From Alteriqipengyuania bathyomarina_B (GTDB lineage Bacteria > Pseudomonadota > Alphaproteobacteria > Sphingomonadales > Sphingomonadaceae), in assembly GCF_038594605.1 (NCBI RefSeq), contig NZ_JBCFZM010000003.1, forward strand, positions 124,001 to 188,000: a stretch of 64,000 nucleotides of DNA, given 5' to 3'. The first letter of the stretch is position 1. Each line of letters starts with the position of its first letter. A program made the position numbers and the translations under genes. Shown piece after piece: positions 25,722 through 32,795 of this stretch. The notes beneath the pieces are model-generated. The model saw nothing but the letters and a program-made list of their open reading frames with translations. It had not been told where the DNA came from and made no database searches.

Positions 25722-26098
25722 TTCGGTTCAATCCTCAGGGCAATGAGGGCGCCCGTCTTCTGGACGACCGTCGCCTTGTAGATGTGTCCGGTGCCAATGC
25801 ACTGGATGATCTTCAAGTGACCGGGGTGTGTGAGCGAACCTGCAGCTTGTCCGCCCGCGGTGCTGACCACCAAGCGATTACCGGAGGGAGTATTCTGAAG
25901 ATCCACCTCAAGCACATCGCCGACCTTCAAGCCCGAAACGACGGCTGGGACCGGACTGGAGAGAGGCGCGGTCTGGACGAAGATGCAGTCGTCAGCATCG
26001 GAGCCCCCACCCGCTCCGGATCCGCTACCAGGTGAGCCACCGCTGCCGATCGAATTGCGATTGTGATCCGTTCCCGAATCCGGCCCTCTTCCAGACAT
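25718..26098 (-). CDS. Small protein with Gly/Ser-rich N-terminus in QueC operon
   Basis: A 126-residue protein. ATG 26098 is preceded by GGGAG at 10 nt; the longer frame has no such site. The first 45 residues are disordered and rich in Gly, Ser and Asp (MSGRGPDSGTDHNRNSIGSG...). The rest is a compact beta domain (LKVGDVLEVDLQNTPSGNRL, then TGHIYKATVVQKTGALIALR). Its stop overlaps the kinase-fusion start. Flexible Gly-rich N-termini next to QueC-like enzymes suggest a conjugation substrate, as reported for QueC-like enzymes in defence systems, but this is inference; those substrates expose an N-terminal Gly, while here Ser follows the initiator Met. Confidence 0.55.
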   Translation of the reverse strand: MSGRGPDSGTDHNRNSIGSGGSPGSGSGAGGGSDADDCIFVQTAPLSSPVPAVVSGLKVGDVLEVDLQNTPSGNRLVVSTAGGQAAGSLTHPGHLKIIQCIGTGHIYKATVVQKTGALIALRIEPK

Positions 26099-26178
26099 TA
26101 TACTTCTCCCTTGAAAGGAAGAATGATGTCCGGTGTGCACGCGCGTCAACCGCGAACATGTTCATTTCAGCGGAATAC

Positions 26179-26994
26179 TCAGTTGACCGAAGCAAAGAGA
26201 GGAAGATCGGCTGTCGGTTCCAGCCTGCGATCGATGACTGGCTGCCTGGCCAGTTCACGCATGACGTTCCACATGACCGAATCGAGCAGCGAGGGGCGCG
26301 CTCCGATCACCTCTGCAAAGGCGAGGAATGCTTCCTCCATGGCTAGATAGTGGCGCTCCACCCTCCAGCCGGGCTCGAAGAGGCCCATATGTTCGCAGGC
26401 GCGAACGATATGGATATCGAGGATGGCGACCAGGTCGCTGTCCCGCCAGTTGCGCACGACCCACGACGCCGTCTTCGGGCCAATTCCCTTGAGGGTCATA
26501 ATCCCGTCGCGCAGAGCACGATCGGGAAGACCCTGGTCGATCTCCGGCAGAGCCTGAAACGAAGATGCCAGGAAGTGCGCCTTCTGCCGCGCGAACCTGT
26601 AACGCACCTTCCGCCCCCTGACCTCGAGCGGCCTGCTCAGCAGATCCAGCACAAAGCCCTCATCCGCCATGGCCTCGTAACGTCCATCGCATTCGGATCT
26701 AATGCGCTCGTAAGCGGCGATACCGACTTCGGCGGGGATGCCGTAGCCCCCCAGAAGGCAAGCGACCAATTCGTCCTCCAAGGACTTTCCGAGCTTGTAA
26801 TGCCTTGGTGCCTCCAGCCCCCACATCCAGGATTGCGCCGCCCAGTAGGCCGGCGTCTTGGGATGGTCATGCATTCCCCATCGCAAGTCCGAAATGCCGA
26901 CCCCGGTGGACGCGGGAGGCAAGCGCAATTCGAGGAATGCCTCTTCTTTCAACGCGTAGACGATCTGGTCGGTTGAGAGGGATAAAGAATGCAT
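26179..26994 (-). CDS. HhH-GPD DNA glycosylase, OGG-like
   Basis: A 271-residue protein with the helix-hairpin-helix and catalytic pair of OGG/AlkA-class base-excision enzymes: LKGIGPKTASWVVRNW (Schiff-base Lys K174) and AILDIHIVRA (catalytic Asp D193), 19 residues apart as in human OGG1. It would excise a damaged or modified base and nick the strand. It is too short and divergent for housekeeping MutY/Nth and lacks their Fe-S cysteines. It heads the QueC operon, 80 nt before the Gly/Ser protein. OGG homologues are also known as ancillary genes of type IV CBASS. Its ATG lies inside a 29-bp palindrome, so its mRNA may be leaderless. Confidence 0.82.
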   Translation of the reverse strand: MHSLSLSTDQIVYALKEEAFLELRLPPASTGVGISDLRWGMHDHPKTPAYWAAQSWMWGLEAPRHYKLGKSLEDELVACLLGGYGIPAEVGIAAYERIRSECDGRYEAMADEGFVLDLLSRPLEVRGRKVRYRFARQKAHFLASSFQALPEIDQGLPDRALRDGIMTLKGIGPKTASWVVRNWRDSDLVAILDIHIVRACEHMGLFEPGWRVERHYLAMEEAFLAFAEVIGARPSLLDSVMWNVMRELARQPVIDRRLEPTADLPLFASVN

Positions 26995-27015
26995 ATATGC
27001 ATATTATATGCATTC
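26987..27015. promoter_or_regulatory. 29-bp palindrome containing both divergent start codons
   Basis: GAATGCATATA (26987-26997) and TATATGCATTC (27005-27015) are perfect 11-bp inverted arms around 7 bp. The minus-strand ATG of the OGG-like gene (26992-26994) and the plus-strand ATG of the XRE gene (27008-27010) both lie in it, 14 nt apart. It is the likely operator of the XRE regulator, acting on both genes at once. Confidence 0.75.
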
Positions 27016-27343
27016 CGATTCGGCAGCAAGAAGTCTTCTGGAAAAGATGGAGCGCGCCCGCCTGGCGCGTCGATTTACCCAGCACGCGGTCGCGGAGCAG
27101 CTCGGAATAACGCAGCCGCATTACAGCAAGATCGTGCGAGGAACCGCAGCTCTTACGAATGGCATGCATGACGCTATGGATGCATGGCTGAACCAGAATC
27201 CTCCGCCTCCGGTGCAGCGTGCCGATGAACTCATGCGTCTCACGCGTCGGATCGAGCGCGACGTGGCCAAACTTAATCGATTATTGGCGCAGGAGGGGCG
27301 TCGCCCGCAACGCCGCGCGCTAGCGTCGGAAGAACGACCCTAA
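27008..27343 (+). CDS. XRE-type helix-turn-helix regulator of QueC operon
   Basis: A 111-residue protein. RFTQHAVAEQLGITQPHYSK is a clear Cro/C1-type HTH, with LLEKMERARLAR as helix 1, so the first ATG (27008) is needed rather than ATG 27047. The C-terminal half is a basic coiled helix (MRLTRRIERDVAKLNRLL). It is divergent from the OGG/QueC operon and its start codon sits within the palindrome, so autorepression plus control of the operon is the simplest reading. No separate ribosome site is visible. Confidence 0.8.
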   Translation: MHSDSAARSLLEKMERARLARRFTQHAVAEQLGITQPHYSKIVRGTAALTNGMHDAMDAWLNQNPPPPVQRADELMRLTRRIERDVAKLNRLLAQEGRRPQRRALASEERP

Positions 27344-27449
27344 TCAGCATGTGACAGCCAAGCGCCTGGGACAGATGAGAAGTTCGCAGGTCCGCCGAAC
27401 TCAGTCAGCTGCTCACGTCGCCGTCGTCCCGCCTTCGGCGTTTCACACA

Positions 27450-27968
27450 TCAGGGAAGGTTTCCGCCTCCCTCGAAATCGGTCAATGCGTCACAATTCAT
27501 GCAGTGATACATCCAGGATGCGTCCTGGAAATGCATCCCGCAAAAGCAACCGCAGAACGGGCAGCATTCGTCGATCTCCAAGTCTGCCCAGTCCCAGACG
27601 CCGACATACTCGGGAACCGCATCGCGGTCGTAGCCCACAATCTCGAACGCGTCCGCGTTCTTGGCAACGAAACCGAAACGACCCGCGTGTGCGAGATCGG
27701 CAAGAATATCGGCCGGTTGCAGGTAGAACCATTCCCGCGCCGCGACCTCGCTACCTCTATTCACATTGGCCCAAGCATACTTGGCATGCAGACGAGCCTC
27801 CGTCACAGCGTCGGATCCGTCGTCAATCCAACCGACCAATTTGAGCGGCCGCGAGTTTCCGGTCTGCAAGGCGCGACCGCGACCCTGCGGGTTGCGTGAT
27901 CGCCCGATCTTCATTCGCCAATCAGCGTCGTTCTCTTCCAGAATGAAATAAACCGCCATTCGCGCCAT
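27450..27968 (-). CDS. T5orf172 / GIY-YIG-like protein with zinc ribbon
   Basis: A 172-residue protein. VYFILEENDADWRMKIGRSR, then LQTGNSRPLKLVGWIDDG and ARLHAKYAWANV...EWFYL match the T5orf172 branch of the GIY-YIG nuclease fold common in phages and defence islands. The C-terminus has a compact zinc ribbon (DECCPFCGCFCGMHF ... YHCMNCDAL). It may act as a structure-specific endonuclease. Single gene, no operon partner, 107 nt from the XRE gene end on the opposite strand. Confidence 0.7.
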   Translation of the reverse strand: MARMAVYFILEENDADWRMKIGRSRNPQGRGRALQTGNSRPLKLVGWIDDGSDAVTEARLHAKYAWANVNRGSEVAAREWFYLQPADILADLAHAGRFGFVAKNADAFEIVGYDRDAVPEYVGVWDWADLEIDECCPFCGCFCGMHFQDASWMYHCMNCDALTDFEGGGNLP

Positions 27969-28224
27969 CTAGCACACAGCCAGACGTCTGCGAGCCGTGA
28001 CCGCAAGACGCGGATAGCAGTTCGCTTCCCTCGAAGGGGGACACCGGGCTCGCCTTGGGAAATCGTAGCACCTTCTACACGCTCGGCGTGCTGGGCGGTC
28101 AGCCTTCAGGCGCTTTCGTCATTTTTCGATTGGGCGACACCTGGATCTAGCCATCGATAAACCGAGGACCATTTTTACGGAAATTTCGGGATTTGAAGTT
28201 CATCTTGGAAAGGAAAACAAAGAG
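27969..28224. other. 256-nt intergenic region
   Basis: Lies between divergent genes (T5orf172-like on minus, Panacea antitoxin on plus) and must hold promoters for both. I see no convincing frame, hairpin or repeat in it. Confidence 0.4.
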
Positions 28225-28704
28225 ATGGAAGATATGGCCCGTAAGATCGATGCCCACGATGTCGCAGACTGGTTTATCAATCGGATCGACCGAAGGATGG
28301 GTGAAGTCATCACCACCGACGTTGTCCACCGGCTCCTTTACTTCGCACAGGCCTGGTATCTGGCGAACACCGGACACGAAATGTTCGAAGAGGAATTCGA
28401 GGCCTGGGGCACAGGTCCCATAATTCCCGCGATCTACGAGCGCTTCGAGCGCATGGATGTCGCGAGCTTACCGGACATCGAGAACAGCCGCACGATCAAG
28501 GGTAGCAAACTCGAGATGCTAGAATGCATCCAGAGGGATTATGGCTGCTACATGCCGTTCAAGCTGGACGAACTCGCCAAGGAGCCCGGCGGCCCCTGGC
28601 ACACCGCTCGAAAGGGCCTCGCACCTCTGGCACCCAGCGACAGGGTCATCCCCAAGACCGCCATGAAGAGCTTCTACAGGGAGAAGATCAAGGATGCCGC
28701 ATAA
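28225..28704 (+). CDS. Panacea-domain (SocA/DUF4065-type) antitoxin
   Basis: A 159-residue protein. DVADWFINRIDRRMGEVITT, then VVHRLLYFAQAWYLANTGHE, and FEAWGTGPIIPAIYERF match the Panacea domain used by a wide group of antitoxins to neutralise varied toxins. An AAAGGA/AAAGAG purine run precedes the ATG. The downstream toxin gene begins within its last codons, the usual toxin-antitoxin coupling. Family fairly sure. Confidence 0.78.
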   Translation: MEDMARKIDAHDVADWFINRIDRRMGEVITTDVVHRLLYFAQAWYLANTGHEMFEEEFEAWGTGPIIPAIYERFERMDVASLPDIENSRTIKGSKLEMLECIQRDYGCYMPFKLDELAKEPGGPWHTARKGLAPLAPSDRVIPKTAMKSFYREKIKDAA

Positions 28705-28786
28705 CTCCGAGAAGGGCCGTATGCGCACCGACCGGCAAGATCCCCGCCCGTCCTTGGGGTCATTAGAAGATCATGAAGGGGTAACG

Positions 28787-29122
28787 GTGAGTTTCGCCCA
28801 TTACCGGGCAGAGACGGAATGCCTTTCGAGCTGGAACAAGGCTGATCTCAAGAGCTTCGTCGGTGTCGTCGAGAAACTGCGAACGATGGATGTCACGACA
28901 CTTCGAAATTCCAGTCTTTGCTCTCCGCATCGAGGCGAAGTGCGACCGGCGAAGCGTTTTACGAGACCCGACACGATCGGGAAGGACTACCGAATGCATG
29001 AGATCCGAGTAGATCGAAGCAACACAGCGCGAATGCATGGCGTGATCGAGGAATCGGTATTCTACCTTGTCTGGCTCGACCGTAAACATGAGGTGTTTCC
29101 TTGGAGGAAGAACAAGAAGTGA
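28787..29122 (+). CDS. Putative toxin of Panacea pair (RelE-like)
   Basis: The frame opens at 28694, overlapping the antitoxin by 11 nt, but the GTG at 28787 has the best ribosome site (AAGGGG at about 6 nt), giving 111 residues; ATG 28721 is another option. The C-terminus YRMHEIRVDRSNTARMHGVI, then EESVFYLVWLDRKHEVFP resembles RelE/ParE-fold mRNA interferases that partner Panacea antitoxins. It would inhibit translation or growth when free. Toxin assignment rests on position and this C-terminal motif. Confidence 0.6.
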   Translation: MSFAHYRAETECLSSWNKADLKSFVGVVEKLRTMDVTTLRNSSLCSPHRGEVRPAKRFTRPDTIGKDYRMHEIRVDRSNTARMHGVIEESVFYLVWLDRKHEVFPWRKNKK

Positions 29123-29157
29123 GTGTTTATTTCTCTCACGTTCACGCATCTCCAAGG

Positions 29158-30849
29158 TCATGTGGCCTGTATGATTTCTGCTAGCGTCACGTGATGCGCC
29201 AACGGATTGAGCAAATCGCGGACTAGTCGCGCCTGGCTTGCGTGTATGGAGTCAGAGGGGCCTTTGACCTCGACGAACCGAACCTCGTCGCCGCGCCAGA
29301 GCGTGAGATCCGGCCAGCCCGCTCTCAGGTCGTAGGGCGCAGAAGAAAAACGATCCGCAATGGCGGCGAGGCGTTCGTTGCCGAGCGCCTTGAAGAGGCC
29401 TTCCACGCCATCCCACCAGACGCCTGGATAGAATGCAGGGGCTTCCCCTGAACTCTTGGATATCAGAGCCCAGTTCCTTCGCAGCTGCCCGATGTCCGCT
29501 CGCCTGACGTTCGCCAGCAGATCGCCGATGGCATATCGATCCTCATCGAACGCGACGTTCTGCGCATACAGCGCCTCGATGTAGGTATCGGCGTTACGCT
29601 CCGCCAGCTTAGCGAAGGACGCGGCCTTGATAACCGTGAGGATCAAGCCTCCTTCGGTTGCGGCCCCACTCCACCCTCCATCGAGGTAGTGCTCTAGCGC
29701 GGCATTCTCGATCGACGTCCATTCGCGGAAGGCGGCACTCCTCCATAGCTTGTTTTCGCCCTTTTCAAGTTCGATGACCTCATGCTTCATGCCGAACCGG
29801 TCAGCCTGCTTTTCCAGACGTCCCTTGGGCGGTGGCTTCGTCTTCGACGTCCCCCCAACTGCGCGCCGCAACTTTTCCGAACGCCTGAAAACGCCAACCT
29901 GAGGGTCAAGCAACAGCGCGCTGTCATACGCTTCCAACGCTTCGGCATCGCGACCCAGTTTCTCGAGTAGTTCGCCCTTTGCTCTAAAGGCTCTTGCACG
30001 AAGCCAATCAGCGTCGGTGCTGCATGCTACGGCGAGGCCCTGCAGAATCGCCGCGATGTCTTCGGATGCAGCATCTGACCCGGCCTGCTCGATGGCGGAC
30101 TTGATCACGTTGAGGTCACCGCGTCCAATCCGAGCGCGCTGCCACTCAGTGGCATTCACCAATCGACCGGTGAAGTCATAACCCGCGCGATCTCCGTCCT
30201 CCGTGACGACGTGAACCAGGTCAGCATCGGTATCGAATTCATAGCCGGCTATGGATACGGATTCCGGATCCCATCGGGCGAGTTCCCGTCCCGCATGCAC
30301 ATCAAACAGGATCAGCTTGCAGCTATCACTGCTCCCCGGAGAATTGAGCGTCCGGCAGATCGCGATCCTTCCGTTAGGAGAGAGTGCGTGATTGTCGATG
30401 TTGGCCGCTAGGGCGTGGTGTAGAAGCTGCCGTCCCTCGCTGGAGAAGCCAGCGAGCACTCCGTCGAGCCCATCCCCGAACAACCAGTCGCTTATCAATA
30501 CCGTGCCGTCGTCGGCGACCTTCCCGTCCTGGGGACGCTGAAGGTTGCCTTGTGCAATCAGGCGATCGCCCTCGAGCAGGATCCATCGCCCCTCTCCGTC
30601 ATACCGGTGGCCGCCTCTACTGCCATCCGGACTGCGATCCGACCAGCCAACGACATAGCGGCCATTCGGCGAGCGGGAAAACTGCCCGAAAAAGCCAAGA
30701 TCTCGTATGGTGAGAAACCGATCGGAGAAGAAGTCGAGTGCGCAACGCGTAGGGTTCTTGGGTTGCGAGGGAGGGTGCCGCGGGGTTGCCGCTGTCGGAG
30801 TAGATGCGAGTTCGGCGAGCCTGCGCCAAAGTCCTTTCACGTCGACCAT
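29158..30849 (-). CDS. Beta-propeller / TPR / VRR-NUC nuclease protein
   Basis: A 563-residue multidomain protein. Residues about 40-240 contain repeated propeller-like blades (RSPNGRYVVGWSDRSPDG, LSPNGRIAICRTLNSPG). Residues about 280-325 form a TPR (RAFRAKGELLEKLGRDAEAL, then EAYDSALLLDPQ). The C-terminal 120 residues are a VRR-NUC domain: DLRAGWPDLTLWRGDEVRFV, EVKGPSDSIHASQ, with the PD and ExK nuclease residues. VRR-NUC domains act in FAN1-type structure-specific nucleases and phage proteins. The sensor-plus-nuclease layout suggests a stand-alone defence effector. Lies alone on the minus strand, 18 nt from the Excalibur gene. Confidence 0.75.
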   Translation of the reverse strand: MVDVKGLWRRLAELASTPTAATPRHPPSQPKNPTRCALDFFSDRFLTIRDLGFFGQFSRSPNGRYVVGWSDRSPDGSRGGHRYDGEGRWILLEGDRLIAQGNLQRPQDGKVADDGTVLISDWLFGDGLDGVLAGFSSEGRQLLHHALAANIDNHALSPNGRIAICRTLNSPGSSDSCKLILFDVHAGRELARWDPESVSIAGYEFDTDADLVHVVTEDGDRAGYDFTGRLVNATEWQRARIGRGDLNVIKSAIEQAGSDAASEDIAAILQGLAVACSTDADWLRARAFRAKGELLEKLGRDAEALEAYDSALLLDPQVGVFRRSEKLRRAVGGTSKTKPPPKGRLEKQADRFGMKHEVIELEKGENKLWRSAAFREWTSIENAALEHYLDGGWSGAATEGGLILTVIKAASFAKLAERNADTYIEALYAQNVAFDEDRYAIGDLLANVRRADIGQLRRNWALISKSSGEAPAFYPGVWWDGVEGLFKALGNERLAAIADRFSSAPYDLRAGWPDLTLWRGDEVRFVEVKGPSDSIHASQARLVRDLLNPLAHHVTLAEIIQAT

Positions 30850-30867
30850 CCCGCTCGCGGGCGAAAA

Positions 30868-31242
30868 CTACTCACAGCCGACACCATCGCCATCGCGATC
30901 GAGGTGCCTCGCATATCCCGGGTCGCCTCTCCTGACCGGTGCTGCCCCCGCAGCACGCGCCGCGGCGCAATTCGCATAGTTTACAGCCCCGCTTGCTGGC
31001 GGACGCTCCCGTGCTTGTGGGGCCTGAGCGCGGTGGCAATGTCGACCACCGTTCTTGCGATCATTGTGACATCCGTCGGCCGCGAGACCTCCGGGATGGG
31101 CCGAAGCAGCGGCCGCCCACACGAGCGAGACAACTGCAATGACCAGTGATCCAAGCACAAGCGCGGCGACCAGCCCGAACTCCAGCCTGATCGACCAGTT
31201 GGGCTCTTCGCCTTGCCGATCACTCCAATCCCTCAGCGACAT
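30868..31242 (-). CDS. Membrane-anchored YHYH/Excalibur calcium-binding protein
   Basis: A 124-residue protein started at ATG 31242 (MSLRDWSDRQ), which lies within the last codons of the SNase frame. A single membrane span (EFGLVAALVLGSLVIAVVSL) is followed by HPGGLAADGCHNDRKNGGRH (YHYH-like) and a C-terminal Excalibur motif YARHLDRDGDGVGCE with the DxDxDGxxCE calcium loop. Excalibur domains usually accompany secreted thermonucleases; here it directly follows one. Extracytoplasmic. Confidence 0.75.
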   Translation of the reverse strand: MSLRDWSDRQGEEPNWSIRLEFGLVAALVLGSLVIAVVSLVWAAAASAHPGGLAADGCHNDRKNGGRHCHRAQAPQARERPPASGAVNYANCAAARAAGAAPVRRGDPGYARHLDRDGDGVGCE

Positions 31243-31663
31243 TCGTGCCTCCCCCAATACCGGCCCCACCGAGCTGCCCAACCTCCGCGGACCATAGCAC
31301 AAGACAGGTCACCGGACTTCGGCGAGATGCACCACGCGCCTGTCCGATCGCCTCCTGCAGAACCGGTCGAAACACATCGCATCGCAGGACCCGCTACGAG
31401 GACATGACCGTGGCGCCCGGTGCCGGTGGGGCGGCCGATCAAGTCGACCAATGCGTCGCGCGCCACCATCGCGTCGGCTGCGGGGCAGGGGTGACCATCG
31501 GAACAGGAGCCGTCGAGCTCGCGCGCTGCAATGCCGGCGAGCCGGATACGAGGACCTTCCTCGCACCATACAGGCCCATCGCTGTCCCACACGGCTTCGG
31601 GGGTGCAGGTGAAAGCCTCGCCGGCCCGCCGACTGCGGCTGCGAGAAGAAGAAGTGCCGACAT
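31233..31663 (-). pseudogene. Secreted SNase-like thermonuclease gene with probable frameshift
   Basis: The nuclease-like part reads GEAFTCTPEAVWDSDGPVWC, then IRLAGIAARELDG and a C-terminal WCISPKSGDLSCAMVRGGWA, the layout of small exported Staphylococcal-nuclease-like proteins. In that frame there is no signal peptide or sensible start. A perfect signal (MSALLLLAAAVGGPA from ATG 31663) lies in another frame and would join it if one base were added or lost at about 31615-31635, in a GGCGGGCCGG tract. So the gene is either broken or there is a sequence error. It is followed with overlap by the Excalibur gene. Confidence 0.6.
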
Positions 31664-31815
31664 TCGGACTTCTTACCGGACCTTCCGATCCATTCAATGG
31701 CCGTCGCACCGAGGTGCGGTGAACGCGCGCGGTCGCAGACGCCCGACAACCCTCTTGGGGTGGAGGGGAGTGGAATGAGCCAAAGTTTGCAGTTGTAATA
31801 GTTAGGAGTGGAAAA

Positions 31816-32760
31816 ATGCCTGAACCGGATTTTGCCGGTATCGAGCCGACGCGCGTGCCCGAGGCCAAGCGCAGGTTAGCCGCCATAGACAAGTATCTGA
31901 GCTTGCCGTCTCCGACCGGCGAGGATGCCATTCGCCTCGCTCGCTCGATCGGGATAACGCGTTACCAGTTTCAGCGGCTGGTCAAGGCATGGTGCGAACA
32001 CCGGAATGCAAAGATGCTCGTAGTGACCAAGCGGGGAAGAGCGACGCGCAACTACGGCATCGACCCACGTGCCAAGGCGATTGCGACCGAAGTCATCGAG
32101 GCAAGCGGCGCTGATGCGCAACTGACGAAAGTGGCGCCGATCGTCGAACAGCGCTGCGTCGAAGTCGGAGCCAAGCCACCGTCCCGCCCAACGATCTACA
32201 ACTGGATACGCCAGCGCCAAGCCCAGGCCGCGAATGCGGAGGGCGCTCCCCGCATCGTGGTTGGCAGAATGTGGCCGCGGTTGGTGGTGAAGGCGCATCC
32301 CGATACCTTTCCACTCGTCCTTGTGGCTGTAGCGTTGCCGGAAAAGTGCATCCTCGCCCATCGTGTGTCCTTCGACCCGGCACGGCCGGCCTCTGTCAGA
32401 GCCCTGGTCGATGATCTGCTTCGTAAGCGTTCGACGAAGGCGATGGCCCGGCCACTGCTTTTAAGTCCGCATGACCTAAACGAGGCACGCCCATCACTGG
32501 GCGTATATGGCCTCGATGACTTGAAGAGCCACCCGCGGTCGCTCCAGCGGATCATGTCGCAGACCTTCGGAGGCGCGCTGTCGGATATTCGCGTCGTGTT
32601 TCAGATCCAGAAGGCGTTGAAGACCTCCGCGGCCAACCTCTCCCGGCAGGACGAGGCGATCAGTGAAGATTTCGCAATGGCGACAATCGACCAGGCCGTC
32701 AGCGATCACAACCGTCGTTGCGGATACAACCAGGTTTCCTTCGACATTGCCGTAGGCTGA
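31816..32760 (+). CDS. Catalytically eroded transposase-like protein A
   Basis: A 314-residue protein with a strong ribosome site (TAGGAG). The N-terminal third has HTH character (ARSIGITRYQFQRLVKAWCE, PSRPTIYNWIRQRQAQ). The middle (FPLVLVAVALPEKCILAHRV) aligns by eye with the RNase-H strands of Mu/TnsB-type integrases and with protein B on the opposite strand (ILFVVLDVGTRMILGWHVAE), but the catalytic Asp and Glu residues are absent. It is convergent with protein B, 35 nt between ends, just upstream of the tns operon. It may be a DNA-binding accessory of the transposon or a regulator; that is inference. Confidence 0.55.
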   Translation: MPEPDFAGIEPTRVPEAKRRLAAIDKYLSLPSPTGEDAIRLARSIGITRYQFQRLVKAWCEHRNAKMLVVTKRGRATRNYGIDPRAKAIATEVIEASGADAQLTKVAPIVEQRCVEVGAKPPSRPTIYNWIRQRQAQAANAEGAPRIVVGRMWPRLVVKAHPDTFPLVLVAVALPEKCILAHRVSFDPARPASVRALVDDLLRKRSTKAMARPLLLSPHDLNEARPSLGVYGLDDLKSHPRSLQRIMSQTFGGALSDIRVVFQIQKALKTSAANLSRQDEAISEDFAMATIDQAVSDHNRRCGYNQVSFDIAVG

Positions 32761-32795
32761 GTCCGAAGCCAAGGTCGCCCGATGTCAGAGGCGAT

